Part shown: positions 42,261 to 55,193 of the stretch, piece by piece
How the letters are laid out: every line of letters begins with the position of its first letter
Numbering within the stretch: the first letter of the stretch is position 1
Source: Phenylobacterium sp.
GTDB lineage: Bacteria > Pseudomonadota > Alphaproteobacteria > Caulobacterales > Caulobacteraceae
Direction: 5' to 3'
NCBI GenBank assembly: GCA_004799545.1
Contig: SSMU01000014.1
Span: forward strand, 248,001 to 312,000
Length of the DNA: 64,000 nt
Translations under genes and position numbers: made by a program
Notes under the pieces: model-generated
Told to the model about the DNA's origin: nothing
The model's input: the letters and a program-made list of their open reading frames with translations, nothing else
The model's database searches: none

Positions 42261-42944
42261 TCAGGAGGCCGGGCGGCGTTCGTCCGCCGTGTCCGGGGCG
42301 TCCTTGGCGGTGAAGGCCTGGGGCGGGAAGCGGAAGCCTTCGCCGCGGCCGTTGGAGGCGGCGAGCTGGGCCTCGGCGAAGCTCCAGTTGGCGATCTCGT
42401 CCAGCCACCGCTTGAGGAAGGCCGCCCGGTCGTTCTGGTAGTCCAGGTAGTAGGCGTGTTCCCAGAGGTCGCAGACCAGCAGCGGGAATACCCCTTCGCG
42501 CACCAGGGTGTCGTCGGCGTCGTGGGTGGAGATCACCTTCAGGCCTTCCGAGCCGGTGACCAGCCAGACCCAGCCCGAGGCGAAGTGGCCCTCGCCCGCC
42601 TTGGCGAAGGCCGCCTTGAACGCGTCCAGGCTGCCGAACGCCTGCTCGATCTGCGGCTTCAGGTCGCCTTCGGGCTGGGCCTTGTCGGGGGTCATGCACT
42701 GCCAGAAGAAAGCGTGGTTCCAGGCCTGGGCGGCGTTGTTGAACAGGGCCGTGTCGCCGCGCTTCCTGGCCTCCCGCACCAGTTGTTCCATGGCCAGACC
42801 GTCGAGGCCCGCTTCGCCGGCCAGCTTGTTGGTCTTGTCGATGTAGGCCTTGTGGTGCTTGTCGTGGTGGAACTGCAGGGTGTCGGCGGAGATGGTGGGC
42901 TCCAGGGCGTCATCGTCGTAGGGAAGCGGCGGCAACTCGAACAT
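42261..42944 (-). CDS. sodB: Fe/Mn superoxide dismutase
   Basis: A 227-residue dimeric cytosolic enzyme. Metal ligands are H26, H77 (in AWNHAFFW), an Asp and a His in CDLWEHAYYLDY. The FFWxCM context suggests the Fe form. The C-terminal 30 residues extend past the usual end with an Arg/Glu-rich tail. A near-consensus EcfG promoter lies upstream. It is convergent with the acyl-CoA dehydrogenase, with a 30-nt gap. Confidence 0.95.
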   Translation of the reverse strand: MFELPPLPYDDDALEPTISADTLQFHHDKHHKAYIDKTNKLAGEAGLDGLAMEQLVREARKRGDTALFNNAAQAWNHAFFWQCMTPDKAQPEGDLKPQIEQAFGSLDAFKAAFAKAGEGHFASGWVWLVTGSEGLKVISTHDADDTLVREGVFPLLVCDLWEHAYYLDYQNDRAAFLKRWLDEIANWSFAEAQLAASNGRGEGFRFPPQAFTAKDAPDTADERRPAS

Positions 42945-43007
42945 CGTGGAACTCCGATTTGGATAGCCGGCGAGGCGGCAGGACGCGCGTATCGCCGGCT
43001 CTGTTCA

Positions 43008-43032
43008 AACCCTCTGGCGGAAGGGCTGTTCC
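43008..43032 (-). promoter_or_regulatory. Candidate EcfG-type promoter of sodB
   Basis: On the minus strand GGAAC (43032-43028), 16 nt, then GGTT (43011-43008): eight of nine conserved bases. It lies 64-88 nt upstream of the sodB ATG. Superoxide dismutase is a plausible general-stress target. The position relative to the gene, rather than the motif alone, supports it. Confidence 0.4.
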
Positions 43033-43086
43033 GGTCGCTCACCGAATGTGAAGCTGGCCGGCGGGCTTGGCGGGGAGACGCGCGGA

Positions 43087-43608
43087 ATGGGCGGATTCGA
43101 GATCCGGGCGCTGGTGGGCGATGCGGCGACGGTGGCGCGGTTGGCGGAGATCCTGGCCGAGACGGTGGCGGCCGGCGGCTCGGTGCACTTCATGCACCCG
43201 ACGCCGATGGACGAGGCGCAGGCCTATTGGGCCAAGGCTTTGGCGGGCGCGGCGGCCGGCGATCGGGTGGTGCTGGGCGGCTTCGTGGACGGGCGGCTGG
43301 AGGGGACGGTGAGCCTCTACCTCGACACCCCGCCGAACCAGCCGTTCCGGGCGGAAATCTGGAAGCTGATGGTGGCGCCCGGCGCGCGGCGCCAGGGGAT
43401 CGCGCGGCAGCTGATGGTGGCGGCGGAGGCGCTGGCGGCCGAGCGGGGCCGGACGCTGCTCAACCTCGACACGGCGATCGATGGCGGCGCGTCGGCGCTC
43501 TACGAGAGCCTGGGCTGGGTGCTCAGCGGCACCATCCCCGACTACGCCTACAAGCCGCAGGGCGGGCTGACCGGCACGGCGATCTATTACAAGCGGATCG
43601 GGGCCTAA
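43087..43608 (+). CDS. GNAT family N-acetyltransferase
   Basis: A 173-residue protein. Motif A of the acetyl-CoA site is APGARRQGIARQLM (Q/RxxGxA/G), followed by LDT, YESLGW and a C-terminal YKRIG. The substrate (amino acid, peptide or antibiotic) is not determinable. ATG 43087 has GGGGAG upstream; a GTG at 43048 is also open. The gene is convergent with the DUF3574 lipoprotein, overlapping by 4 nt. Confidence 0.85.
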   Translation: MGGFEIRALVGDAATVARLAEILAETVAAGGSVHFMHPTPMDEAQAYWAKALAGAAAGDRVVLGGFVDGRLEGTVSLYLDTPPNQPFRAEIWKLMVAPGARRQGIARQLMVAAEALAAERGRTLLNLDTAIDGGASALYESLGWVLSGTIPDYAYKPQGGLTGTAIYYKRIGA

Positions 43609-44035
43609 GGCTTCGCCATGTGGAACAGCACGCACTCCGGGCGCACCCGGATGAGCACAGCGTCCTGCCGGTAGCGCCGTTCGTAGGCGGCGGCGATGGC
43701 CGCGAGTTTTGCACGGTCTCCCGGGTGGCTCAGGATCAGCGTCAGCAGCTTCCCGGGCTCGCGGTAGAGCACGCCGTTGTAGAGCCAGCGGCCCTGGGAA
43801 TCCTGGACCGTCAAGCCGTCGGGGAACCGCGGGCTGACCTCCTCGTCGAGGAAGCGGGTGAAGTCGGCTTCGCTGACGCCCACCGTCTGGCCGATGTTGC
43901 GCCCGAGGGCGAGCTCGGCGACCTGCTGCTGGGCCTCCCCGGCCGGACAGGCCAGGGCGGTCTTCGAGGCGTCGATGGCGACGCAGCCGGTGAGGCCCGT
44001 AAGCGCGAGGGCCGCGAAGGGGGCGGCGCCGCGCT

Positions 44036-44039
<4 letters not shown>
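43605..44039 (-). CDS. DUF3574-like lipoprotein
   Basis: A 144-residue protein with a lipoprotein signal (LTGLTGC; the Cys would be acylated), exported to a membrane. The remaining 125 residues resemble DUF3574 ([25 protein letters not shown]...). Function unknown. The start is GTG 44039, overlapping the methylmalonyl-CoA mutase stop (GTGA), so it is translationally coupled to that operon. Confidence 0.75.
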
Positions 44040-46191
<2,152 letters not shown>

Positions 46192-46195
<4 letters not shown>

Positions 46196-47607
46196 TTCGC
46201 CGCCTCGTAGGCTGCCGCGAGCCGCATGGGCTTGAGAGGCGGGCAGGCGCCGTCGGGGCCGGGCAGGCGGGGCGAGGGGGCGTCGACGGGCGCGGGCGTC
46301 GGTCGCTCGACCTCGACAGGCGTCTGCTTTTCCGGCGGGAAGGCGGTGACGCCGACGATCTTCGGCTCGGGCCGGGCGGCGAGGGCGGCTTCGACCTGCC
46401 GGGCGATGTGGCCGGCGGCCAGGGCCGCGATCAGGCCGCCCGCGGCCTCGATGGCCTGGAATTCCGTCCAGGCGGCGCGGGCGATCTCGTCGGTGAGCGC
46501 CTCGACGTAGCCGGAGCCCGCCGCGGGATCGGCGACGCGGCCGACGTGGGCCTCTTCCATCAGGACGAGCTGGGTGTTGCGGCTCTGGCGGCGGGCGAAG
46601 GCGGTGGGCAGGCCGATGGCGTCGGTGAACTGGCCGAGCACCACAGCGTCCGCGCCGCCGACCGCCGCGCCGAAGCCGGCGGCGGTGAGCCGGATCATGT
46701 TGGTCCAGGCGTCCTGGGCGGCCAGCATGCGGCGCGAGGTGCGGGCCTCGATGCGCGCCAGGGGATCCGCGCCACAGGCGGAGGCGAGCCGCGCCCAGAC
46801 CGCGCGCGCCGCCCGCAGCTTGGCGAGCGTCGTGAAGTAGTCGGCGTCGGCGGCGAGGCCCAGGGTGATGCGCCCGAAGGCCTCGGCCATCGGCGCGCCG
46901 GCCCGTACCAGGGATTTGGCGTAGGCGAGCGCCGCGGCCGCGGCGAAGGCGATCTCGCCCGCCTCGCCGCCGCCGGCCTCGTGGACCACCCGCCCGGAGG
47001 CCAGGAACAGCTGCGCCTGTGGATAGGTCTCGGCCAGGCGGACGCCCACCGTGGCGGCGCTGACCAGGTGGCTCTCGATCGGGCCGGGACTGGCGCCGGC
47101 TTCGGCGAAGACGCTCAAGGGGTCGAGGTGGAAGCCGAGGCGCGCGCCCGGCGAGGCCTTGGCGACGGTGCTCAGCCAATCGGCGGCCTTGGCGCCCAGG
47201 AAGCCGGCGTCGAGGGCGACGGTGGCGAACTCCGGAACGACGCCCTGCAGCACGCGGCCGAGCCCGTCGGCGGAGCCAACCGCCACGCCGCCTTGGCCGC
47301 TCGGATCGAGGCGAACGATGGCCGAGGCCGCGCCGCCTTCCAGGTCGCGCAGGATCTCGGCGTTGGCGGCGTAGGGGTCGGGATGGGCGGTGAGCACCCG
47401 CAGGTCCCAGGCGCGGTCCGCATCGAAGGGGCGAGGGACGAAGGCGGCGGGGGTCTCGGCGCCGCGGTACAGCGGCTCGACCGGCAGGCCCTCGACGGTG
47501 GTCTTTTCCAGGCTGGAGAACGGAGCCTCGCCCAGGGTCTTGGCGACCAGGGCGCGCCAGGCGTCGTCGCTGGCGGGCGGGAAGGGGGAAAGGCTTGCGT
47601 CGGCCAT
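46192..47607 (-). CDS. mutA: Methylmalonyl-CoA mutase, small subunit
   Basis: A 471-residue subunit. It has the barrel domain homologous to the large subunit, including [32 protein letters not shown], but no cobalamin-binding DxHxxG, as expected for the non-catalytic partner. The C-terminal 60 residues are Pro-rich and degenerate. ATG 47607 was chosen since the signature begins there; the frame is open for 184 codons more with no coding features. Divergent from the nitronate monooxygenase-like gene. Confidence 0.93.
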
Positions 47608-47809
47608 GCGGGGAGATGGGCCGCCCGGGGCCGAGGCGTCAAGCTCCCGCAGGGTCAGGCTGCGGGGCGCGGAACCGGTTCGGCGGACCGGTGCCGAAAC
47701 TCTGAAACCCGGTCTATATTTTCTGGGATTGCCGCGCGGCGGCCTGTTGCGTACGACGTAAATAAATAAGAACGATCCCCAAGACCGAACACCCCAGAAG
47801 GACGACCCC

Positions 47810-48814
47810 ATGGCCCTGCCGCCCGTGCTCCGCGACCGCCTGCGCCTGCCGGTGATCGGCAGCCCGCTGTTCATCATCTCCAATCCGGACCTGGTGATCG
47901 CCCAGTGCAAGGCGGGGATCGTGGGCAGCTTCCCGGCGCTGAACGCTCGGCCGATCAGCCTGCTGGACGAATGGCTGCAGCGGATCACCGAGGAGCTGGC
48001 GGCCTGGGACCGCGACCACCCGGAGACGCCGGCCGCGCCCTTCGCGGTGAACCACATCGTCCACAGGTCCAATGACCGGCTGGAGACCGACGTCGAGCTG
48101 TCCACCAAGTGGAAGGCGCCGATCGTCATCACCTCGCTGGGGGCGCGCGAGGACGTCAACGCGGCGGTGCATTCCTACGGCGGCGTGGTGATGCACGACG
48201 TGATCAACGACAAGTTCGCCCGCAAGGCGGTCGAGAAGGGCGCCGACGGCCTGATCCCGGTGGCGGCGGGCGCGGGCGGCCATGCCGGCACCCTGTCGCC
48301 CTTCGCCCTGATCCACGCCTTGCGCGAGTGGTTCGACGGGCCGATCGCACTTTCCGGCTCGATCGCCAATGGCCACGCCGTGCTCGCCGCCCAGGCGATG
48401 GGCGCGGACCTGGCCTATGTGGGCTCGGCCTTCATCGCCACCCAGGAGGCCAATGCGGACCCGGCCTACAAGCAGATGATCGTCGACGCCTCGGGCGAGG
48501 ACATCGTCTATACGAACCTGTTCACCGGGGTGCACGGCAACTACCTGCGGCCCTCGATCGTGGCGGCCGGGCTGGATCCCGACGACCTGCCGGTCTCCGA
48601 CGCGTCGGCGATGAACTTCGGCTCCGGCGGCAACCAGAAGGCCAAGGCCTGGCGCGACATCTGGGGTTGCGGCCAGGGGATCGGAGCGGTGAAGGAAATC
48701 CCCACCGCCGGTGAGCTGGTGGCCCGGCTGACCGCCGAATACGACGCCGCCAAGGCCGAGCTCGAGGCCAAGTTCGCCCTGACCGCGCACCGCCTGGCGC
48801 TGGCGGCGGAATAA
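47810..48814 (+). CDS. Nitronate monooxygenase-like FMN enzyme
   Basis: A 334-residue TIM-barrel flavoprotein of the 2-nitropropane dioxygenase/NMO family. It has PVIGSPLFIIS, an AVNHIV strand, the Gly-rich GAGGHAG phosphate/substrate loop (about residue 155) and MGADLAYVGSAFIAT. Native substrates of many members are unclear; detoxification of propionate 3-nitronate or an enoyl-reductase-like role are options. AGAAGGA precedes the ATG. Divergent from mutA across 200 nt; two ACCGGT sites lie there. Confidence 0.9.
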   Translation: MALPPVLRDRLRLPVIGSPLFIISNPDLVIAQCKAGIVGSFPALNARPISLLDEWLQRITEELAAWDRDHPETPAAPFAVNHIVHRSNDRLETDVELSTKWKAPIVITSLGAREDVNAAVHSYGGVVMHDVINDKFARKAVEKGADGLIPVAAGAGGHAGTLSPFALIHALREWFDGPIALSGSIANGHAVLAAQAMGADLAYVGSAFIATQEANADPAYKQMIVDASGEDIVYTNLFTGVHGNYLRPSIVAAGLDPDDLPVSDASAMNFGSGGNQKAKAWRDIWGCGQGIGAVKEIPTAGELVARLTAEYDAAKAELEAKFALTAHRLALAAE

Positions 48815-48831
48815 CAAACCCCCACAGCCAA

Positions 48832-48852
48832 GCCTGCAGATTTTCTGCGGGC
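48832..48852 (+). terminator. Hairpin downstream of the NMO-like gene
   Basis: GCCTGCAGA (48832-48840) and TCTGCGGGC (48844-48852) form nine pairs (one G-T) around a TTT loop, followed by a modestly T-rich stretch. It sits 18 nt after the stop, a good position for an intrinsic terminator, before the porin leader. Confidence 0.5.
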
Positions 48853-48925
48853 GCTTTCATTTTAAACCTAGTGAACAGATAGGAATTTGAGAGATAACGT
48901 CCCCGAAGCTGATGAGGGGGACTGC

Positions 48926-50569
48926 ATGACCACGCCTGCGCCATTTCCAAGATGGGCCCGATCCGCCGCCCTGGCGGCGCTGATGTGCAGCGCGGCGCCG
49001 GCCGCCCTGGCCCAGGCGGTGACCACCGCCGCGCCGCAGCCGAGCGGGATCAGCCAGGAGCAGGCGCTGAGCCTCGCCGCCCGGCTGGACGCGCTGGAGA
49101 AGCGCAACGACGAGCTGGAGGCCCAGGTCTCCGACCTGAAGGCGCAGGTGGCGGCCGGCGAGGGCGCGATCCGCGAGGAGGTCCACGCCCAGCCGACCGT
49201 GGCCTTCAACGGCGCGCGGCCGGTGTTCGCCACCGCCGACGGCAAGTTCACGCTGACCCCGCACGTGGTCATGCAGCTCGACACCGCGAGCTATGACCAG
49301 GCCGATCCCGGCCCCACGACGGCGGACCTGCGCCGCTCGGGCCCGGGGCTTGGCGGCTCGGCGTCGAACGTCGACCTGGCGCACGCCCGCAACCTGAAGG
49401 CCGGCGATCTGTTCCGCCGCGCCCGGATCGGCATCGACGGCAAGGCGTTCGGCGACTGGGACTACCGCATCCTGTTCGACTTCGGCGGGGCCGGCGTCGA
49501 GAACACCGGCCAGCTCTACGAGACCTGGGTGCAGTACAACGGCTTCAAGCCGGCCCACATCCGGATCGGCGCCTTCTCCCCCTCGCTGGGGCTGGAGGAC
49601 CAGGGCTCGACCAACGGCATGCCGTTCCTGGAGCGCTCGACAGCGGTCGACCTGGCCCGCGGCCTGGCCGCCGGCGACACGCGCACCGCAGCCCAGCTGT
49701 TCGCCTACGACGACCGCTGGTTCGCCGCCGCGGCGGTGACCGGGCGGACGATCGGGGTGCTGAACACCGGCACGGCGACCGCCGTCCCGCAGACCTTCGG
49801 CGACCAGCTGGGCTACACCGGCCGCTTCGCTGGCACCCCCTTCCGCGGCCCCGGTTGGCTGGTCCACCTGGGCGTCAACGGCAGCTATGTGGAGTCGGCG
49901 CCCAATGGTTCCGGCCCCGGGACCAATGGCGTAACGCCGGTGACCAGCGGCGCGGTGTCGTTCAGCGACACGCCGGAGATCCGGGTGGACGCGACCAAGC
50001 TGATCAACACCGGCAACATCCCCGCCCGCCACGCCGAGACGCTGGGCGGCGAGTTCGCGGCGCAGCGGGAGAACCTGCTGCTGCAGGCCGAATACCAGCG
50101 GCTGGGCGTGCAGCGCGCCGACGGGATCGCCGACCCGCACTTCTCGGGCTACTACGTCGAGGGCACCTGGCTGCTGACCGGCGAGACCCGCGCCTACAAC
50201 GTCCAGACGGCGGCCTTCGACGCGCCGCCGGTGACCCATCCGTTCAGCTTCGGCCACGGCGGCTGGGGCGCCTGGGAGCTGGGCGTGCGTTATTCCGACA
50301 GCGACCTGAACTACCAGCCCGGCGCCGCCGGCACGCTGGAGACCGGCGCCTCGATCCGGGGCGGGGAGGAGAAAAACCTGACCGCGGGTATCAACTGGTA
50401 TTGGAATTCCCTGGCCCGCGTGATGCTCGATTATCAGCGGGTGCGCATTTCGCGTCTGTCGCCCGCCAGTTCCGCCACGGCGGCCAGCACGATCTGGTTC
50501 ACGCCGATCGGCGCCGAGATCGGCCAGAGCTTCAACGTCTGGTCGGTCCGCACACAGTTCGCGTTCTGA
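48926..50569 (+). CDS. OprO/OprP-like outer-membrane porin
   Basis: A 547-residue protein. It has a signal peptide (1-29, cleaving after AQA), a predicted coiled coil (about 47-80, [19 protein letters not shown]), and a 16-stranded barrel (from about 100) ending in TQFAF. The phosphate-selective porin family (OprP/OprO) has the same layout; in this context it may pass sulfate or a sulfonate. ATG 48926 has GAGGGGG upstream. It is 20 nt from the binding protein gene and so part of the uptake operon. Confidence 0.88.
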   Translation: MTTPAPFPRWARSAALAALMCSAAPAALAQAVTTAAPQPSGISQEQALSLAARLDALEKRNDELEAQVSDLKAQVAAGEGAIREEVHAQPTVAFNGARPVFATADGKFTLTPHVVMQLDTASYDQADPGPTTADLRRSGPGLGGSASNVDLAHARNLKAGDLFRRARIGIDGKAFGDWDYRILFDFGGAGVENTGQLYETWVQYNGFKPAHIRIGAFSPSLGLEDQGSTNGMPFLERSTAVDLARGLAAGDTRTAAQLFAYDDRWFAAAAVTGRTIGVLNTGTATAVPQTFGDQLGYTGRFAGTPFRGPGWLVHLGVNGSYVESAPNGSGPGTNGVTPVTSGAVSFSDTPEIRVDATKLINTGNIPARHAETLGGEFAAQRENLLLQAEYQRLGVQRADGIADPHFSGYYVEGTWLLTGETRAYNVQTAAFDAPPVTHPFSFGHGGWGAWELGVRYSDSDLNYQPGAAGTLETGASIRGGEEKNLTAGINWYWNSLARVMLDYQRVRISRLSPASSATAASTIWFTPIGAEIGQSFNVWSVRTQFAF

Positions 50570-50589
50570 GCCCTTTTCGAGGACATCGC

Positions 50590-51624
50590 ATGAGCCACTT
50601 CAAGATCACGCGGCGGGGACTGGTTGGGGCAGGCGCCGTCCTGGGCGGCGCGGCCGCCACCGGCCTGCCGGGCCTGGCGTTCGGCGCGCCGGCCCTGGGC
50701 GACACCCTGCTCAACGTCAGCTACGACCCGACGCGCGAACTCTACAAGGACATCAACGGCGCCTATGCCGCCTACTGGAAGGGCAAGACCGGCAAGACCA
50801 TCACCATCAACCAGAGCCACGGCGGCTCCGGCAAGCAGGCCCGCTCGGTGATCGACGGCCTGCAGGCTGACGTGGTCACCCTGGCGCTGGCCGCCGACAT
50901 CGACGAGATCGCCAAGCGGGCGAAGCTGCTGCCCGCCAACTGGCAGAGCCGGCTGCCCAACAACTCCACCCCCTACACCTCGACGGTGGTGTTCCTGGTG
51001 AAGAAGGGCAACCCGTGGAAGATCCACGACTGGCCCGACCTGATCCGCCCGGGCATCCAGATCATCTCGCCCAACCCGAAGACCTCCGGCGGCGCCCGCT
51101 GGGCCTATCTGGCCGCCTATGCCTATGGCCTGAAGCACGGCGGCGACGCCGCGGCCCGCGACTACATCACCAAGCTCTACAAACAGGCGCCGGTGCTGCC
51201 GACCGGGGCGCGTGACGCCACCACGGCCTTCGCCCAGCGGGGCCTGGGCGACGTGCTGCTGTCCTGGGAGAACGAGGCCTATCTGACGATCGAGGAGTTC
51301 GGGCCGCACTACGACATCGTCTATCCGTCGCAGTCGATCCTGGCGGAGCCTCCGGTCGCCCTGCTGGACAAGAACGTCGATCGGCACAACACCCGCCTGC
51401 TTGCCGAGGGCTACCTGAACTTCCTCTACAGCCCGCAGGCGCAGGACATCATCGGCAAGCACCACTTCCGGCCACGCGAGGCCAAGGCGGCGGCCAAATA
51501 CGCCGCCGGCTTCAAGCAGATCCCGCTGGTGACCATCGACGACACCTTCGGCGGCTGGACCAAGGCCCAGGCGCGGCACTTCGCCGACGGCGGGGTCTTC
51601 GACCAGATCTACAAGCCGTCGTGA
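50590..51624 (+). CDS. Sulfate ABC transporter, periplasmic binding protein
   Basis: A 344-residue Sbp/CysP homologue. It has a Tat-like signal ([15 protein letters not shown]), then [55 protein letters not shown] and a [10 protein letters not shown] strand, matching the sulfate-binding family. It captures sulfate or thiosulfate in the periplasm. The Tat rather than Sec signal is a small oddity. The stop overlaps the permease start (GTGA). Confidence 0.94.
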   Translation: MSHFKITRRGLVGAGAVLGGAAATGLPGLAFGAPALGDTLLNVSYDPTRELYKDINGAYAAYWKGKTGKTITINQSHGGSGKQARSVIDGLQADVVTLALAADIDEIAKRAKLLPANWQSRLPNNSTPYTSTVVFLVKKGNPWKIHDWPDLIRPGIQIISPNPKTSGGARWAYLAAYAYGLKHGGDAAARDYITKLYKQAPVLPTGARDATTAFAQRGLGDVLLSWENEAYLTIEEFGPHYDIVYPSQSILAEPPVALLDKNVDRHNTRLLAEGYLNFLYSPQAQDIIGKHHFRPREAKAAAKYAAGFKQIPLVTIDDTFGGWTKAQARHFADGGVFDQIYKPS

Positions 51625-52511
51625 CCGACCAGGCGATTCCCCGCCTGGACCCGACACGGGGCGCGGCCGCGAGGCCGCGCCTTTCCGCGTGGAGGGAGCC
51701 CTCGATCCTGCCGGGATTCGGGCTGAGCCTGGGGGTGACGCTCGCCTACCTGGGCGTGATCGTCGTGCTGCCGCTGACGGCGCTGGCCATCCGGCCTTGG
51801 GAGCTGGGGCTGGCCGGCGTCTGGCATGCCCTGATCGACCCGCGGGTGGCCGCGGCGCTCAAGCTCAGCTTCGGCCTCTCCGCGCTCGCCGCGCTGCTGA
51901 GCGCCCCGCTGGGCCTGCTGATCGCCTGGACCCTGACCCGCTACGCCTTCCCGGGCCGGCGGATCCTCGACGCCCTGGTCGACCTGCCGTTCGCCCTGCC
52001 GACCGCGGTGGCCGGCATCGCGCTGACCGCCATCTACGCCCCGAATGGGCCGCTCGGCGCAATCGCCGCGAAGTTCGGCATCAAGACCGCCTATTCGCCG
52101 CTCGGCATCTTCATCGCCCTGGTGTTCATCGGCCTGCCCTTCGTGGTCCGCTCGCTGCAGCCGGTGCTGCAGGACCTCGACAACGAGGTGGAGGAAGCGG
52201 CCCAGACCCTGGGCGCCACCGCGATCCAGCGGGCGGTGTTCGTCATCCTGCCGGGGCTGCTGCCGGCGCTGATCTCCGGCGTCAGCCTGGCCTTCGCCCG
52301 AGCGGTCGGCGAGTACGGCTCGGTGGTGTTCATCGCCGGAAACCTGCCGATGAAGACCGAGATCGCGCCGCTGCTGATCGTCATCAAGCTGGAGCAGTAC
52401 GACTACGCCGGCGCCGCGGCCGTCGGCCTGGCCATGGTGGCGATCTCGTTCGGGGTGCTGGTGGTGATCAACGCCGCCCAGACCTGGCTCGCCAAGCGGG
52501 GCCGGGCATGA
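51621..52511 (+). CDS. cysT: Sulfate ABC transporter permease CysT
   Basis: A 296-residue inner-membrane permease with six main membrane segments and the EAA loop ([23 protein letters not shown], near residue 185). It has the [14 protein letters not shown] and [12 protein letters not shown] elements typical of CysT/CysU. Start GTG 51621 overlaps the upstream stop; its own stop overlaps cysW by 4 nt (ATGA). Confidence 0.95.
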   Translation: MTDQAIPRLDPTRGAAARPRLSAWREPSILPGFGLSLGVTLAYLGVIVVLPLTALAIRPWELGLAGVWHALIDPRVAAALKLSFGLSALAALLSAPLGLLIAWTLTRYAFPGRRILDALVDLPFALPTAVAGIALTAIYAPNGPLGAIAAKFGIKTAYSPLGIFIALVFIGLPFVVRSLQPVLQDLDNEVEEAAQTLGATAIQRAVFVILPGLLPALISGVSLAFARAVGEYGSVVFIAGNLPMKTEIAPLLIVIKLEQYDYAGAAAVGLAMVAISFGVLVVINAAQTWLAKRGRA

Positions 52512-53368
52512 CGGCCGTGACGCCCGCCGCCCCGATCTCGCGCATCCGCCTGCCCGGGATCGCGCCGCTGCTGGTGCTGGCCTCGGTCGCGGTGATGGGC
52601 GGCCTGGTGATCCTGCCGCTGATCACCGTCTTCCAATCCGCCTTCGCCAAGGGCTTGAGCACCTATCTCGCCGCCTTGAAGGACCCCGACGCCCAGGCCG
52701 CCATCCGGCTGACCCTGATCGTGGCGGCGATCGCCGTGCCGCTGAACGCCGCCTTCGGGATCGCCGCGGCCTGGTGCGTCGCCAAGTTCGAGTTCCGCGG
52801 CAAGAGCGCGCTGATCACCCTGATCGACCTGCCGTTCTCCTTCTCGCCGGTGGTCTCGGGCCTGGTCTGGGTGCTGCTGTTCGGGGCGCAGGGCTGGTTC
52901 GGCGACTACCTGGTGGAGCACGACATCAAGATCATCTTCGCCCTGCCGGGCCTGGTCTTGGCCACCATCCTGGTCACCCTGCCGTTCGTCGCCCGCGAGC
53001 TGATCCCGCTGATGCAGGGGCAGGGCTCCGACGAGGAGGCCGCGGCGCTCACCCTGGGCGCCTCGGGCTTCACCACCTTCTGGAAGATCACCCTGCCCAA
53101 TATCCGCTGGGCGCTGCTCTACGGCGTGCTGCTCTGCAACGCGCGCGCCATGGGGGAATTCGGCGCCGTCTCCGTCGTCTCCGGACACATCCGCGGCCAG
53201 ACCACGACTTTGCCGCTGCACGTCGAGGTGCTCTACAATGACTACGACTTCGTCGGCGCGTTCGCCGCAGCCTCTCTCCTGGCTTCGCTCGGGCTCGTCA
53301 CTCTCCTCCTCAAGACTGCGCTCGAGTGGCGACATGCCGGTGACCTTTCCGCAGGCCGCAAACGCTGA
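52508..53368 (+). CDS. cysW: Sulfate ABC transporter permease CysW
   Basis: A 286-residue permease, partner of CysT. Six membrane segments; the EAA loop is [41 protein letters not shown] and [16 protein letters not shown] are CysW hallmarks. Its 3' end overlaps cysA by 35 nt in another frame. Confidence 0.95.
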   Translation: MTAVTPAAPISRIRLPGIAPLLVLASVAVMGGLVILPLITVFQSAFAKGLSTYLAALKDPDAQAAIRLTLIVAAIAVPLNAAFGIAAAWCVAKFEFRGKSALITLIDLPFSFSPVVSGLVWVLLFGAQGWFGDYLVEHDIKIIFALPGLVLATILVTLPFVARELIPLMQGQGSDEEAAALTLGASGFTTFWKITLPNIRWALLYGVLLCNARAMGEFGAVSVVSGHIRGQTTTLPLHVEVLYNDYDFVGAFAAASLLASLGLVTLLLKTALEWRHAGDLSAGRKR

Positions 53369-54416
53369 GAGCTCGGCGCTGGCGCTCGACATCCGCGGGG
53401 TCTCCAAGGCGTACGGCCGCTTCCCGGCGCTGAAGGACGTCTCGCTGCAGGCGCACGACAAGGAGTTCCTGGCGCTGCTTGGGCCCTCGGGTTCGGGCAA
53501 GACCACCTTGCTGCGGGTGCTGGCCGGGCTGGAGACGCCGGACGCCGGCGAGGTGCGGTTCGGGGGCGAGGACTTCCTGTCGCTGCCGGTCCGGCGCCGC
53601 CGCGTCGGCATGGTCTTCCAGCACTACGCCCTGTTCCGGCACATGACGGTGGCGCAGAACATCGCCTTTGGCCTGACCGTGCGGCCGCGGGCCGAGCGGC
53701 CGGCGCGCGAGGCGGTGAAGGCGCGGGTGGCGGAGCTGTTGTCGCTGGTCCAGCTGGAGGGGCTGGAGAAGCGGTTCCCGGCCCAGCTGTCGGGCGGCCA
53801 GCGGCAGCGGGTGGCGCTGGCCCGGGCGCTGGCCATCGAGCCGCGCATGCTGCTGCTTGACGAGCCGTTCGGGGCGCTGGACGCCCAGGTCCGGCGCGAG
53901 CTGCGCCGCTGGCTGCGCGAGCTGCACGACCGGGCCGGGGTGACCACGGTCTTCGTGACCCACGACCAGGAGGAGGCGCTCGACCTGGCCGACCGGGTGG
54001 CGATCCTCAAGGACGGCGAGCTGATCCAGCTTGGCAAGCCCAAAGACGTCTACGAGGCGCCGGCCGATCCCTTCGTCTACGACTTCCTGGGCGCGGCCTG
54101 CCGCATGCCCGGGCGGGTCGAGGGCGGCCGGCTGACCGTCGCCGACTGGGAGAGCGCCGCGCCAAAGGGGGCGCCGGAGGGATCGGTGGAGGTGTTCTTC
54201 CGCCCCGACGAGGTGGCCTTCGCGCCACCGGATGGCGCAGGTCTCGGGGCCGTGGTGCGGGCGATCGCCCAGCGCGGGCCGGACGTGCGGATCGAGTGCG
54301 TCATCGACGGGCAGACGGTGGAGCTGGAGGCCCATGGCCCGGCCCTGCCGCCTGGGGTGGCGCCGGGTCTGGCGCTGCGGATCCGGCCGCTTCGGCCGCG
54401 GGTCTATGCCAGCTAA
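53334..54416 (+). CDS. cysA: Sulfate/thiosulfate import ATPase CysA
   Basis: A 360-residue ABC ATPase. Walker A GPSGSGKT (50-57), signature LSGGQRQR, Walker [10 protein letters not shown], the H-loop (VFVTHDQEE) and a C-terminal TOBE-like regulatory region after about residue 245. It powers the CysT-CysW pore. I chose ATG 53334; an open frame begins 32 codons earlier inside cysW and is Ser-rich shadow. Confidence 0.95.
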   Translation: MPVTFPQAANAESSALALDIRGVSKAYGRFPALKDVSLQAHDKEFLALLGPSGSGKTTLLRVLAGLETPDAGEVRFGGEDFLSLPVRRRRVGMVFQHYALFRHMTVAQNIAFGLTVRPRAERPAREAVKARVAELLSLVQLEGLEKRFPAQLSGGQRQRVALARALAIEPRMLLLDEPFGALDAQVRRELRRWLRELHDRAGVTTVFVTHDQEEALDLADRVAILKDGELIQLGKPKDVYEAPADPFVYDFLGAACRMPGRVEGGRLTVADWESAAPKGAPEGSVEVFFRPDEVAFAPPDGAGLGAVVRAIAQRGPDVRIECVIDGQTVELEAHGPALPPGVAPGLALRIRPLRPRVYAS

Positions 54417-54439
54417 AGCTTGAGGAGAGGGGGCGAATT

Positions 54440-54535
54440 TTGCCCCTGCCTGCCGACCAGTGGCCGGATCACATCGCCAACATCGACGGTGTGCCGCCCT
54501 GGGCGCTGTCAGCGTCGGACTGGATGTTCCACTGA
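54440..54535 (+). CDS. Possible 31-residue Trp-rich small protein
   Basis: TTG start with AGGGGG 6 nt upstream, encoding 31 residues with three Trp and several Asp/Pro (starts MPLPADQWPDH and ends SDWMFH). The frame is not part of a longer ORF except by read-through from cysA's other frame. It directly follows cysA (24 nt) and could be a small subunit or a chance reading frame. No known family. Confidence 0.35.
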   Translation: MPLPADQWPDHIANIDGVPPWALSASDWMFH

Positions 54536-54600
54536 GGGGATCGCCGAGATCGCGCGCGAGGGTTGCAACCGATTCTCCGCGTGCGCGTTCCGCGGGCGCA

Positions 54601-54864
54601 ATGTCGGATACGTCACACACCGCCATGGCCGACCTCAGCGGCCTGCCCCCGGGCGAGCGCGCGAAGCACTACCGCGAGCTTTCCGACATGCACCGGCTGC
54701 TGGCTGGAGAGGCGCCGGGCGGAGAGGCGCGGGCGGCCCACCTGGAGCTGGCGGCGCTGTGGACGCGGCTGGCCTCCCAAGCCGAGCATCAGGCGCGCGA
54801 CGCAGGCCGGCCCCGCGATCAGGCTGCGATCGACACCGCCGACGGCGCAGATTTCAACGCTTGA
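54601..54864 (+). CDS. Hypothetical protein, helical
   Basis: An 87-residue Ala/Glu/Arg-rich protein predicted to be almost entirely helical (LPPGERAKHYRELSDMHRLLAG and AAHLELAALWTRLASQAEHQ), compatible with a short helical hairpin. ATG 54601 is my choice; a start at MADL nine codons in is possible. No family recognised. Its 3' end overlaps the convergent 54854 gene by 11 nt. Confidence 0.5.
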   Translation: MSDTSHTAMADLSGLPPGERAKHYRELSDMHRLLAGEAPGGEARAAHLELAALWTRLASQAEHQARDAGRPRDQAAIDTADGADFNA

Positions 54865-55063
54865 AGGTGCGGATCTCGTCCTTGCGGGGCTCATGGCCGC
54901 GCAGGGCGTCCTGGGCCTCGCGAACCTGCCGGCGAAGCGCCGCGATCTGACCCCTCAGCCCGTTCGAGGCGCGATCGGCCTGCGCCTGCGCGTCATCGCC
55001 CGCGCGGGCTTGGTCGTAGTCGTGTGAGGCCTCTTGGGCCCGTTCTGGTTCAGATCCGTCCAT
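54854..55063 (-). CDS. Hypothetical coiled-coil protein
   Basis: A 69-residue charged protein. The central part (LRGQIAALRRQVREAQDALRG) has heptad spacing of Leu/Ala/Val, a likely coiled coil; ends are disordered and acidic or basic. Start ATG 55063. Convergent overlap with the 54601 gene suggests only one may be real; composition alone does not decide. Confidence 0.4.
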   Translation of the reverse strand: MDGSEPERAQEASHDYDQARAGDDAQAQADRASNGLRGQIAALRRQVREAQDALRGHEPRKDEIRTFKR

Positions 55064-55193
55064 AAAACTGGCACCTGGGAATTGCCTTCCAGGTTCCCCT
55101 CCTCAACTTCACAGCAGAAAATCGCCAAAAGCGCTCCGGGTTCCCGAATCCTTCGCGGGTGCTACGCGTTTTGGGGAAGATGGAGGCGCAGAC

